This document shows, in pieces, positions 19,361-27,307 of a stretch of 37,712 bases of DNA (position 1 is the stretch's first letter; each line of letters starts with the position of its first letter). The stretch lies in contig CACWWI010000012.1 of assembly GCA_902764575.1 (NCBI GenBank), forward strand, positions 1 through 37,712, in the 5' to 3' direction. Below the pieces are notes generated by a model. It saw only the letters and a list, made by a program, of their open reading frames with translations, had not been told where the DNA came from and did no database searches. The stretch is from an uncultured Coriobacteriaceae bacterium. Lineage in GTDB: Bacteria; Actinomycetota; Coriobacteriia; Coriobacteriales; Eggerthellaceae. The position numbers and the translations under genes were made by a program.

Positions 19361-19927
19361 CTACCCGTTGAACTTCGACTGCGTCTTCTCCAGCCCCTCG
19401 TCGATGAGGGCGAGTGTGGCCTGGGCGGCGCGGTCGATGGCGTACTGGAAGTCCTCGGCGGCCTCCTTCTTGGGCACGCTCAGCACGAAGTCGGCCACGT
19501 CCATGCGCCCGGGCGGGCGGCCGACGCCGCAGCGCACGCGGAACCAGTCGCGCGTACCCAGCTTGTCGCAGATGGAGCGCAGCCCGTTGTGCCCGGCATG
19601 CCCGCCGCCGAACTTCACGCGCACGGTGGCGGGGTCGATGTCGATCTCGTCGTGGATGACGATCAGATGGTCGGTGTCGATGCCGTACGCATCGAGCAGC
19701 TTCTTCACGGGCCCGCCCGACACGTTCATGAAGCTCTGCGGCTTGGCGAGCACGACGTCATGGTCGTGGTAGGCCCCCTTGGCAGTGAGCGCCCCGCACT
19801 CGCTCTTCCAGTACCGGGCGTTCACCTCATCGGAGAGCAAGTCCACAACGCGAAACCCAGCATTATGCCGAGTCTCCGCATATTCCTCCCCCGGGTTCCC
19901 CAGCCCCGCAATAAGCCACAACGCCAC
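19361..19927 (-). CDS. pth: Peptidyl-tRNA hydrolase
   Basis: Recycles peptidyl-tRNAs that drop off ribosomes. The 188-residue product starts at GTG 19927, 6 nt after GGAGGAAGG, and opens with [20 protein letters not shown]. Catalytic His21 sits in RHNAGF and Asp93 in VIHDEIDID. Other family marks are [15 protein letters not shown] and [12 protein letters not shown], followed by [20 protein letters not shown]. The frame stays open far upstream, but that stretch is antisense to aspS and is not part of the gene. It is divergent from aspS across a 150-bp gap. Confidence 0.95.
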   Translation of the reverse strand: MALWLIAGLGNPGEEYAETRHNAGFRVVDLLSDEVNARYWKSECGALTAKGAYHDHDVVLAKPQSFMNVSGGPVKKLLDAYGIDTDHLIVIHDEIDIDPATVRVKFGGGHAGHNGLRSICDKLGTRDWFRVRCGVGRPPGRMDVADFVLSVPKKEAAEDFQYAIDRAAQATLALIDEGLEKTQSKFNG

Positions 19928-20032
19928 AACAATCCTTCCTCCACCACGTTCGCAGGAATCATAGCACGAAGTGCCATCTGTGAAATGCGCGTGGGCGGAG
20001 CGGACCAGGCGAACGCCCCATTTTTCCTGCGG

Positions 20033-20038
20033 TACAAT
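20033..20038 (+). promoter_or_regulatory. Candidate -10 element of aspS
   Basis: TACAAT, 40 bases before the start codon. The surrounding string ACAATATCC also occurs at the equivalent place upstream of moeA (4331-4339). No clear -35 element is visible in either case. Confidence 0.35.
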
Positions 20039-20077
20039 ATCCCAGTTTGCGTAAAACCCGTGAGGAGCACGAATACC

Positions 20078-21865
20078 ATGACAGATTTCAAGAACGAGTA
20101 CTGCATGCACACCGCAACGTGCGGCGAGCTGCGTAAAGAAGATTGCGGGCGCGAGGTGACGCTGACCGGCTGGGCGTGGCACAACCGCGACCACGGCGGC
20201 CTCATCTTCGTCGACCTGCGCGACCGCGACGGCTACACGCAGGTGGTCGTCGACCCCGATTGCGTGACGGCCGACGAGTTCGCCATTGCCGAGCACTTCA
20301 GCCGCGAGGACGTGCTGAAGTTCACGGGCAAGGTGCGCGAGCGCGGCCCCGAGGCGGTCAACCCGAACATGGTGACGGGCGAGATCGAAGTGCTCGCCAG
20401 CTCCATCGAGGTGCTGAACAAGTCGGTTACCCCGCCGTTCAGCATCGAGGATGGCATCGAGACCGACGAGACCACGCGCATGAAGTGGCGCTACCTCGAC
20501 ATCCGTCGCCCGGAGATGCTCGCCAACCTGAAGCTGCGCCACCAGGTGGTCACCGCCATGCGCGCGGCGCTGAACAAGCGCGAGTTCCTGGAGATCGAGA
20601 CGCCGATCCTGGCGAACTCCACGCCCGAGGGCGCGCGCGACTACATCGTGCCGAGCCGTCCCAACCCCGGCAAGTTCTACGCGCTGCCGCAGTCGCCGCA
20701 GCAGTTCAAGCAGATGCTCATGATCGGCGGCGTGGAGCGCTACTACCAAATTGCCAAGTGCTTCCGCGACGAGGACCTGCGTGCCGACCGTCAGCCCGAG
20801 TTCACGCAGATCGACATCGAGATGTCGTTCGTACAGGGCGACGACGTCATCGACATGATGGAAGACGTCATGAAGGAAACGCTCGAGGCCGTGGGCGTCG
20901 AGCATCCCTTCCCGCTGCAGCGCATGCAGTACGCCGAGGCCATGGAGCGCTTCGGGTGCGACCGCCCCGACGTCCGCTTCGGCATGGAGCTCGTCAACCT
21001 CACCGAGATCGTGCGCGGCTGCGGCTTCGGCGTGTTCGCCAAGGCCGTCGAGGCCGGTGGCGTGGTGAAGGCCATCAACTGCAAGGGCGCCGGCAACTGG
21101 AGCCGCGGCGACGTGGAGAAGCTGGGCGATCTGGCCGCCGAGAACGGCGCGAAGGGCATGGCCTGGATCGCCTACACCGATGCCGACACCGAGCTGGCGG
21201 GCAAGAGCCCCATCATCAAGTTCTTCGAGGACGACGTGTACGCCAAGCTCAAGGAGGCCATGGGCGTCGAGCCGGGCGACCTGCTGCTGTTCGCGGCCGA
21301 CAAGGCCGATGTCGCCAACGCCGTGCTGAGCGCGCTGCGCCTGCACATGGCCGACCGCCTGGACATCCCGCGCGAGGGCCACGCCCTGCTGTGGGTCGTG
21401 AACTTCCCCATGTTCAAGTACGACGAGGACGAGAAGAAGTACGCGGCCGAGCACCATCCGTTCACGATGATCCGCGAGGAGGACGTCGACAAGATCGAGG
21501 ACGCCCCGCTCGAGTGCGGCAGCTACTCGTACGACCTGGTGATGGACGGCTTCGAGGCCGGCGGCGGCACCATCCGTATCCACACGCCCGAGCTGCAGCG
21601 CCGCGTGCTGCGCCGTTGCGGGCTGACCGACGAGCAGATTGACGAGAAGTTCGGCCACCTCATCCACGCGCTCGAGCTCGGTGCGCCCCCGCATGGCGGC
21701 ATCGCGCTCGGTCTGGACCGCCTGGTCATGTTGCTGGCCGGCAAGGACTCTATCCGCGACGTCATCGCCTTCCCCAAGACGAGCAGCGCGAGCGACCCCA
21801 TGACCGGCGCTCCCAGCACCGTCACCGGCCGCCAGCTCAAGGAAGTGAGCTTGCGCACGCTGTAA
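20078..21865 (+). CDS. aspS: Aspartyl-tRNA synthetase, bacterial type
   Basis: Charges tRNA with aspartate. The 595-residue protein has the bacterial order of domains: an anticodon-binding OB fold ([20 protein letters not shown]), class II motif 1 region, motif 2 ([20 protein letters not shown]), an inserted GAD domain (about residues 305-425) and motif 3 ([20 protein letters not shown]). It ends [16 protein letters not shown] plus a short tail. ATG 20078 has GAGGAG about 10 nt upstream and precedes the first conserved residues. Whether the enzyme is discriminating or also charges tRNA-Asn cannot be settled here. A strong terminator follows. Confidence 0.97.
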   Translation: MTDFKNEYCMHTATCGELRKEDCGREVTLTGWAWHNRDHGGLIFVDLRDRDGYTQVVVDPDCVTADEFAIAEHFSREDVLKFTGKVRERGPEAVNPNMVTGEIEVLASSIEVLNKSVTPPFSIEDGIETDETTRMKWRYLDIRRPEMLANLKLRHQVVTAMRAALNKREFLEIETPILANSTPEGARDYIVPSRPNPGKFYALPQSPQQFKQMLMIGGVERYYQIAKCFRDEDLRADRQPEFTQIDIEMSFVQGDDVIDMMEDVMKETLEAVGVEHPFPLQRMQYAEAMERFGCDRPDVRFGMELVNLTEIVRGCGFGVFAKAVEAGGVVKAINCKGAGNWSRGDVEKLGDLAAENGAKGMAWIAYTDADTELAGKSPIIKFFEDDVYAKLKEAMGVEPGDLLLFAADKADVANAVLSALRLHMADRLDIPREGHALLWVVNFPMFKYDEDEKKYAAEHHPFTMIREEDVDKIEDAPLECGSYSYDLVMDGFEAGGGTIRIHTPELQRRVLRRCGLTDEQIDEKFGHLIHALELGAPPHGGIALGLDRLVMLLAGKDSIRDVIAFPKTSSASDPMTGAPSTVTGRQLKEVSLRTL

Positions 21866-21890
21866 CGGCGGGTTGTCAGAGAACCACGAA

Positions 21891-21922
21891 GCGGCCGCAT
21901 CGAAAGGTGCGGCCGTTTTTTT
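21891..21922 (+). terminator. Intrinsic terminator after aspS
   Basis: Stem CGGCCGCA (from 21892) pairs with TGCGGCCG (21908-21915) and is followed by seven T residues; a textbook rho-independent terminator. Confidence 0.9.
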
Positions 21923-22011
21923 CGTCATGCGGATGGCGATTCGGCGGTGCGTTGCCGGGTTGAGCGGAACGCTCGGTATACTTTGCCTATCGTTCGAAAG
22001 CGAGGCGCAAC

Positions 22012-23283
22012 ATGGCTGAAGGCACTGGCGGGTCGCGGACGGAGGCCGCGGAGCTCATCCGCGAGCTCGGGAAGCGCTACGAAGAGGACATCATCGCGCT
22101 GCGGCGCCACTTCCACCGGCATCCGGAGGTGGGAGCGCAGGAGTTCGCAACCTCCGAGTACGTCCGCGCGCAACTCGACGAGATGGGCGTGCCGTACCGG
22201 CACGTGCAGGGCGCGCGGCCGTACCCCGAGCAGGACGGGCGCGAGCAGTTCATCGGCACGGGCGTCATCGCCACCATCCGCGGGGAAGCGCCCGGCGCCT
22301 ACGACGCCGACGGCAATCCCGCCAAGCGCATTGCGTTGCGCACCGACATGGACGCGTTGCATGTTACGGAGCGCACCGGGGCCGAGTTCGCGTCGCAGAA
22401 CGAGGGCGTCATGCATGCGTGCGGGCACGATTGCCACATGGCCATGATGCTCGGCGCGGTGCGGATGCTCATGCAGATGCGCGATCGCCTGCGGGGCGAG
22501 GTGCGCGTCATCTTCCAGCCAGCCGAGGAAATCTCCATCGGCGCGCGCGACATGATCGCGGCGGGCGCGCTGGAGGGCGTGGATGCCATCTACGGTGCGC
22601 ACATCTGGAGCGAGGTGGACGCGGGCACCGTCTCGTGCGAGGCGGGGCCGCGTATGGCGTTCACCGACTGGTTCCGCATCGACATCGAGGGCGTGAGCGC
22701 CCATGGGTCCATGCCGCACAAGGGCGTGGACGCCATCGTGATAGCGGCAGAGATTGTCGATGCGCTGCAGGTCATCGTGTCGCGGCGCACGTCCCCGTTC
22801 GAGCCCGTGGTCATTACCGTGGGCGAGATCCACGGCGGCACGGCGCGCAACGTCATGGCGGGCTCGGCGTATCTCACCGGCACGCTGCGCACGTGGCACA
22901 AGGACGTGCGCGAGCGCATGGTCGACCGCATCGAGCGCGTGGCAGGCAAAACCTCGCATGCGTTCGGGGCCGAGATTAGCTTCAGCTTCGAGGAGGGTAA
23001 CCCGTGCGTCGTGAACGACCCCGCATGCGCCGAAGTCGCGCGCCAGGCCGTGGAGCAGGTGCTCGGCGAGGGAGCGATTGGGTCGTACGAGGGCACGCTC
23101 GCGGGCGAGGATTTCGCGGAGTACCTGCAGAAGGTGCCCGGCGTGCTCGTGTTCGTGGGCACGCACAACCCCGACATCGGGGCCGTTCACCCGCAGCACA
23201 GTTGCTACTACACCGTCGACGAGAGCATGCTCGCGAAGGGGTCGATGATAGCCGCCCAATGGGCGTGCGACATGCTGGAATAA
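22012..23283 (+). CDS. M20-family amidohydrolase (hippurate/N-acyl-amino-acid hydrolase type)
   Basis: Zinc-dependent hydrolase of N-acyl amino acids or peptides. The 423-residue product opens its domain with LRRHFHRHPEVGAQEFATSE and shows the metal and active-site segments ALRTDMDAL, GVMHACGHDCHMAMMLGA, FQPAEEISIGARDMIAAGAL and GAHIWSEVDAGTV. The lid domain contains VSAHGSMPHKGVDAIV and GGTARNVMAGSAYLTGTLR, and the last conserved part is AGEDFAEYLQKVPGVLVFVG. This is subfamily M20D, which includes hippuricase and IAA-conjugate hydrolases; the real substrate is unknown. ATG 22012 follows a GAGG site. The next gene starts 20 bp after the stop. Confidence 0.93.
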   Translation: MAEGTGGSRTEAAELIRELGKRYEEDIIALRRHFHRHPEVGAQEFATSEYVRAQLDEMGVPYRHVQGARPYPEQDGREQFIGTGVIATIRGEAPGAYDADGNPAKRIALRTDMDALHVTERTGAEFASQNEGVMHACGHDCHMAMMLGAVRMLMQMRDRLRGEVRVIFQPAEEISIGARDMIAAGALEGVDAIYGAHIWSEVDAGTVSCEAGPRMAFTDWFRIDIEGVSAHGSMPHKGVDAIVIAAEIVDALQVIVSRRTSPFEPVVITVGEIHGGTARNVMAGSAYLTGTLRTWHKDVRERMVDRIERVAGKTSHAFGAEISFSFEEGNPCVVNDPACAEVARQAVEQVLGEGAIGSYEGTLAGEDFAEYLQKVPGVLVFVGTHNPDIGAVHPQHSCYYTVDESMLAKGSMIAAQWACDMLE

Positions 23284-23303
23284 CGACAACCGAGGAGGTT
23301 GCC

Positions 23304-24035
23304 ATGGCTCTGTTCAGGCAGAAGGACGAAACGCCGAGCCTCGAGGACGAGGTGATGGAGCAGCTCTTGTCCGAGGAGGAGGGCATTGAGCCCATCGAGT
23401 CGCGCTTGCGCCATAACATCTTGCGCATGCCCAAGGAAATCGAGCAGGCGTCGGGCATCGTCGTGTACGGCAGGCGCATCCGCAGCCTGCTGTTCTCCAC
23501 CGACATCGCCATCATCAAGAACTGTGACGCCGACGCGGTTTTCTGCGTGTACCCCTTCACGGCGCAAAGGGCGGTGCACGCGGCGGTCATCCACGCTGCC
23601 TCCATGCCCGTGTTCTGCGGCGTGGGCGGCGGCACGACGCAGGGAAGCCGCGCGGTGTACTTGGCCATGGATGCCGAGAACCAGGGAGCCATGGGCGTGG
23701 TGTTCAATTCCCCCATCCCCAACAAGGACCTGCGCATGGCCTCGCGCGTGCTCGACATACCGATCGTCGTAACCGTGACGAACGACAAGGACGACATCGG
23801 GCGCCGCATCTCCCACGGCGCCACCATACTGAACGTGGCCGGGGGAGCGCGCACGCCTGAAATCGTGAAGGGCATACGCCAGAGGTTCCCCAAGGTGCCC
23901 ATCGTGGCGTCGGGCGGCAAGACGCCGGAATCCATCACCGCGACCATCGAGGCGGGGGCGAACGCCATCGTGTACACGCCGCCGAGCTCGGCAGCGCTGT
24001 TCCGCGAGCTCATGGACAGCTACAGGAACCAATAG
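23304..24035 (+). CDS. Conserved TIM-barrel-like protein of unknown function
   Basis: A 243-residue soluble protein that begins at ATG 23304, 5 nt after GAGGAGG. I do not recognise a named family. The sequence alternates short hydrophobic strands and helices (SLLFSTDIAIIKNCDADAVF, AAVIHAASMPVFCGVGGG, ILDIPIVVTV-like strands, IVASGGKTPESITATIEAG, NAIVYTPPSSAALFRELMDS). The GGKTPESI and GANAIVYTPP segments resemble the phosphate-binding end of ThiG- or aldolase-like barrels. The glycine-rich GVGGGTTQGSR may be another ligand loop. It lies 20 bp after the M20 hydrolase and probably shares its transcript, so a role in the same catabolic step is conceivable but unproven. Confidence 0.8.
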   Translation: MALFRQKDETPSLEDEVMEQLLSEEEGIEPIESRLRHNILRMPKEIEQASGIVVYGRRIRSLLFSTDIAIIKNCDADAVFCVYPFTAQRAVHAAVIHAASMPVFCGVGGGTTQGSRAVYLAMDAENQGAMGVVFNSPIPNKDLRMASRVLDIPIVVTVTNDKDDIGRRISHGATILNVAGGARTPEIVKGIRQRFPKVPIVASGGKTPESITATIEAGANAIVYTPPSSAALFRELMDSYRNQ

Positions 24036-24036
24036 A

Positions 24037-24062
24037 AAGAGGCCGTCACCCGGCCTCTTCCG
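24037..24062. terminator. Terminator hairpin between convergent genes
   Basis: Perfect 9-bp stem AAGAGGCCG (24037-24045) with CGGCCTCTT (24051-24059) and a 5-nt loop, directly after the stop at 24035 and before the MarR stop at 24086. T-rich on one side, so mainly plus-strand termination. Confidence 0.7.
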
Positions 24063-24085
24063 TTCAAGCAGGTTGTTCGTTGCGG

Positions 24086-24718
24086 CTACTCCTCGTCGCC
24101 CTCGGTGCCGTGGCCTTCGCCGTGATGCCCATGGCCGCGACCGCGCCCATGCCCGTGGCCATGGCCCCGATGTCCGCACCAGCGCGGATTGCCGTGGCCG
24201 TGCCCCTCGAAGAACGCGGCGCGCTTCTCGCGCATGTTCTCCAGCAGCTCCTGGGCGTCTTCGCCGAGCTCCTTTTCGAGGTTGGCCATCATGCGGTCGA
24301 GGTATCCCGAGAACGCGTCGAGCTCGTCGTCGGTGAAGTCGGCGAACACCTTGCCCGGCAGGCGCTTGCCGTGCGGCTTGGCGCTGCGCCCCTTCTCGGT
24401 GAGCGTGACGAGCATGACGCGCTTGTCCTCTTCCGAGGGCGTGCGCACGATGTAGCCGTCCTTCTCGAGCTTGCCGAGCGTCTCGTTGAGCGACGACACG
24501 CGGATGCCCAGGATCTGGGCCATGTCCTTGGTGGCGACGCCGTCTTTCAGCTGCAGGAGCGCCAGGATGCGCCCGCGCCCGCGCGTCGTGTCGCCCATGG
24601 GGCCGTGCTCGCACATCTTGCGGTGGCGCAGGGCCATCATCACGTGCTGCACATCCATGAACTTGCGGAACGCCTCTTCGTTCTTGGCGACTTCTTCGGT
24701 GTTGGTGGTGGTTTCCAT
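24086..24718 (-). CDS. MarR-family regulator with histidine-rich C-terminus
   Basis: Winged-helix DNA-binding repressor of 210 residues. The MarR core is seen as RGRGRILALLQLKDGVATKD, then MAQILGIRVSSLNETLGKLE (recognition helix), the wing TPSEEDKRVMLVTLTEKG and the dimerisation helices around DELDAFSGYLDRMMANLEKE. After residue about 170 the protein ends in an unusual Gly/His tail with ten histidines and a cysteine (for example NPRWCGHRGHGHGHGRGRG), likely to bind metal. ATG 24718 follows GGAAGGAG. Three palindromes based on GGTACC lie upstream and fit autoregulation. The regulated target is not in the window unless it is the gene itself. Confidence 0.92.
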   Translation of the reverse strand: METTTNTEEVAKNEEAFRKFMDVQHVMMALRHRKMCEHGPMGDTTRGRGRILALLQLKDGVATKDMAQILGIRVSSLNETLGKLEKDGYIVRTPSEEDKRVMLVTLTEKGRSAKPHGKRLPGKVFADFTDDELDAFSGYLDRMMANLEKELGEDAQELLENMREKRAAFFEGHGHGNPRWCGHRGHGHGHGRGRGHGHHGEGHGTEGDEE

Positions 24719-24745
24719 GATGCTCCTTCCGTTGGCATCGTTTGA

Positions 24746-24826
24746 TACAGGTACCTGTAAAATCTATCGAGCATAAAATATAACGGTACCTGTAGAAAGT
24801 CAAGAAGAAATTTACAGGTACCGTTA
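24746..24826. promoter_or_regulatory. Three palindromic operator-like sites upstream of the MarR gene
   Basis: TACAGGTACCTGTA (24746-24759, a perfect palindrome), TAACGGTACCTGTA (24781-24794) and TACAGGTACCGTTA (24813-24826). Sites two and three are exact reverse complements of each other. Centres are 35 and 32 bp apart, close to three helical turns. The A/T-rich DNA between them is where the promoter would lie. MarR proteins bind such dyads as dimers; binding here is inferred. Confidence 0.75.
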
Positions 24827-24861
24827 ATTTGTCAGAAAAGGGGGTGAGTTTCGGACTGTTC

Positions 24862-25086
24862 TCACAGGTCCGTGAAGAAATACTTCACGTCCACGTCGAG
24901 CGCGTCCGCGACGTCGAAGATGAGCTCGAGGCTGGGTTCCTGCGTGCCTTTCTCGATGCGGGACAGGTAGGAATGGCTCGTGAAGCCGAGCATGCGCGTG
25001 AGCATAGCTTGGGAGACGCCCTCCTCTTCGCGGCACCGTGCGATGGCAGCGCCGATAAGCCGATATCTCTCCGCATTCGAACCCAT
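24862..25086 (-). CDS. Small XRE-type helix-turn-helix regulator
   Basis: A 74-residue protein consisting of a single Cro/C1-type DNA-binding domain: RYRLIGAAIARCREEEGVSQ, then AMLTRMLGFTSHSYLSRIEK and GTQEPSLELIFDVADALDVD, ending VKYFFTDL. The five-helix pattern with SQAML and YLSRIEKG is standard for the family. The start is taken as ATG 25086; a TTG at 25092 is possible and no strong ribosome site supports either. It lies upstream of the MarR operator region on the same strand, and downstream of a large inverted repeat. Target genes are unknown. Confidence 0.82.
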   Translation of the reverse strand: MGSNAERYRLIGAAIARCREEEGVSQAMLTRMLGFTSHSYLSRIEKGTQEPSLELIFDVADALDVDVKYFFTDL

Positions 25087-25158
25087 GCCCAATAGCCTAT
25101 CGGCATTGCGAGCGACGACGTGACTAATAAGTCACGGATTGAAGGGAATGCTGCTCAG

Positions 25159-25376
25159 TTGCCCTGCGAGGCACCGCCGACCCTCCCCGCGCGACCCTCT
25201 GAGCGCCGCCTTTCAACCGCGCCCACAAGAAATCGGCCAAGTCCAGTAAGCGCCAAGCGGATTCAATAAGAGGTGAACCCCGCCCGCGTAGTTCGGCCGA
25301 TTTCAATTGCGCGGTTGAAAGGCGGGGAAAGCGAAGCGGGGCGCGCGGGGAGGGTCGGCGGTGCCTCGCAGGGCAA
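25159..25376. repeat. Large nested inverted repeat (218 bp)
   Basis: Perfect 35-bp outer arms (25159-25193 and 25342-25376; the 5' arm begins TTGCCCTGCGAGGCACC). Inside are perfect 17-bp arms (25206-25222 and 25309-25325, CCGCCTTTCAACCGCGC) and 10-bp arms (GAAATCGGCC at 25229-25238 and its complement at 25295-25304). It fills the gap between the XRE gene and the NYN gene and holds no supportable ORF. No target-site duplication is obvious at its borders. Confidence 0.85.
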
Positions 25377-25387
25377 GGGAGCGGCCG

Positions 25388-26353
25388 CTACTCCTCGGGG
25401 ACGGCGATGGCGGTGCCGTCTTCGCGGGTGGACAAGCGCACGTCGGGCACGTCGGCGAGCAGCTTGCTCATGCGCGTGTAGCCCAGCTCGCGGATGCGCT
25501 GCCCGGGGAAAGCGGAGTTGATGGCGCTGCCGATCTCGGGGAGGGTGCGCCCGGCGCTGCCGCCCTCGATGACGTAGGAGCGCACCAGGTCGAACACCTC
25601 CTCGGTGCGATGCTTCACGCCCGCCACGCGTACGGCTTCTGGAGCGTCGGGCGGGACCAGCTCGAAGCCGCCGAGGCCGGCCAGGAACTTCGAGAACGAG
25701 TTGAAGCCGTAGCTGCGCACGTCGAAGTCGGGCCGCCGGTTCACGATGGCTTGCTTGAGCTGGCTCAGGTACATGCTGCCGGCGTCGTCGGCGTTGGTCG
25801 TGATGATGTCGGCGATCACGTCGGCGATGTCCGATTCGCTCGACGCCGAGGGGCTCACTGTCGTTTGGGCGGGTTGGTCTTCGTCCTGCCCGTCGTCGGG
25901 CGCGTGGGCGTACATCAGGTTTTCCACGTAGATGAACTTGCTGCAGGCACGCGCCAGCGCGCTGTCGTTTTTCACCTTGTCGCGCTCGCCGATGCCGAGC
26001 ACGGTCTTGCCGCCCTCGCGCAGGCGCACGGCCAGCGCCGTGAAGTCGCTGTCGCTCGACACGAAGCAGAAGCACTCGGCCGTGCCCGCGTACAGCGCGT
26101 CCATGGCGTCGATGATCATCTTGATGTCCGACGAGTTCTTGCCCCGGGCGTTGCTGGCCTGGTACACGGGCTGCATGGAGTAGCGCACGAGCATCTCGTT
26201 CCACTTGTCGCTGGCGTTGTGCCAGTTGCGGTAGACGCGCCGGTAGGTGACCTCGCCGTACTTGCTGGTGAGTTCGCGCATGATGGCGGGGATGCTCCTG
26301 GGCGATGCGTTGTCGGCGTCCACGAACAGCGCGATTCTGGTTTGCTCTGCCAT
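25388..26353 (-). CDS. NYN-domain protein with two LOTUS/OST-HTH domains
   Basis: A 321-residue protein. The N-terminal NYN (PIN-like, LabA/DUF88) domain spans about 1-150, with the acidic metal-binding residues expected of a nuclease in LFVDADNASPRSIP, GKNSSDIKMIIDAMDAL and CFVSSDSDFTALAVRLREGG. After a Ser/Gln-rich linker come two OST-HTH/LOTUS modules (about 180-240 and 255-317), each with the pattern YGFNSFSKFLAGLGGFEL or LGYTRMSKLLADVPDVRL. In other systems this pairing acts on RNA. ATG 26353 has an AGGAGG site; upstream in-frame codons lack family similarity. It stands alone between the inverted repeat and a divergent operon. Confidence 0.9.
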   Translation of the reverse strand: MAEQTRIALFVDADNASPRSIPAIMRELTSKYGEVTYRRVYRNWHNASDKWNEMLVRYSMQPVYQASNARGKNSSDIKMIIDAMDALYAGTAECFCFVSSDSDFTALAVRLREGGKTVLGIGERDKVKNDSALARACSKFIYVENLMYAHAPDDGQDEDQPAQTTVSPSASSESDIADVIADIITTNADDAGSMYLSQLKQAIVNRRPDFDVRSYGFNSFSKFLAGLGGFELVPPDAPEAVRVAGVKHRTEEVFDLVRSYVIEGGSAGRTLPEIGSAINSAFPGQRIRELGYTRMSKLLADVPDVRLSTREDGTAIAVPEE

Positions 26354-26446
26354 GCTGCCTCCTGGGTTCGACGGGCGGTTCCCATTGTAGCAGCGGGCGA
26401 GGGGGCAGTGTCCGTTGTTGTGCAACATCGGCGTTGGAGGGCCTAC

Positions 26447-26452
26447 TATAAT
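26447..26452 (+). promoter_or_regulatory. Candidate -10 element of the zinc ribbon/Hsp70 operon
   Basis: TATAAT, 74 bases before the first gene of the operon, in the divergent gap with the NYN gene. A matching -35 at normal spacing was not found. Confidence 0.4.
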
Positions 26453-26525
26453 AGCCTTAGATGATGCGGGCCGTGCGATTGAGCTGGCATGGTCGCGCGT
26501 TTAGTCTCGACAGAAAGGGCTGATC

Positions 26526-27297
26526 ATGCGGTTTTGCGAGCGTTGCGGTGCGAGGAACGAAGACGATGCGAGGTTCTGCATTTCATGCGGAAAGCCGGTA
26601 GACGCGGACGTGCCGATCGGCCAGCCTGCGGAACAGCCCGCCCCTGCGCCTGTTCCCGATACGTACGAGACGAGCGAGCTGCCGCCCTGGCAGGGCGTTT
26701 CCGCCCAGGCCCCCGCTCCTGTGCCCGCAGCAGCGGCACCTGATCCCGCATCCGAACCGGCGCCCGCCCCTGCCGCAGGCGAAGCGGACGGCGCGCTCTC
26801 GGGTATCGACGAGCGCCTAGCCGCCATGGAGGACTCCCTTGCCAAGCTCACCGCGCAGTTCGAGGACAAGATTTCGCGCAACGAGCACGAGGCGACCGTG
26901 CTCAAGCAGGTGCAAGCAGGTGAGCGCCGAGGTGGAGGAGTACCGCAACGGCCTGTACGAGAAGTTGACGATGCCGTTCATCCGCGACATTATCGAGGTC
27001 CGCAGCGGCATCGAGTCGATGCTCGCCCGCCATGCGGGCGAGGAGGGCGTGCCGGCCGACGAGGTGCGCGTGTTCGGCGACATGCTCGCCGACGTGCTGG
27101 AAAAGCACTCCGTGGAAGTAGTGGCCTCGGAGCCGGGCGACGAGTTCCTCTCCTTCAAGCACAAGACCGTCGGCCAGGTTCCCACGACCGACGAGAGCCT
27201 GCACGGCCGCATAGCCGAAGTGGAAGGCGAAAGCTACCGCTTGGGCGACCAGTACATAGCCCCCGCCTTGGTGAAGGTGTATACAGTGGAGAAGTAG
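26526..27297 (+). pseudogene. Zinc ribbon-GrpE-like nucleotide exchange factor, frameshifted by a 10-bp duplication
   Basis: GrpE proteins release ADP from Hsp70. The first frame encodes an N-terminal zinc ribbon (Cys4, Cys7, Cys18, Cys21 in FCERCGARNEDDARFCISCG), a Pro/Ala-rich linker and a coiled coil (DERLAAMEDSLAKLTAQFED). The sequence CAAGCAGGTG is then repeated exactly, at 26903-26912 and 26913-26922. The 10-bp addition shifts the frame. In the new frame the protein continues as SAEVEEYRNGLYEKLTMPFI, then the GrpE beta domain FLSFKHKTVGQVPTTDESL, GRIAEVEGESYRLGDQYIAP and ALVKVYTVEK, ending at 27297. With one copy removed the product is an uninterrupted protein of about 253 residues. Hsp70 starts 10 bp later. 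As read here the GrpE domain is not produced. Confidence 0.85.
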
Positions 27298-27307
27298 GGA
27301 GCTTCGA

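Noticed and set aside
25159-25376. Insertion sequence
   Set aside because: No transposase frame lies within or beside the inverted arms and no target duplication was seen; only a non-autonomous element would fit.
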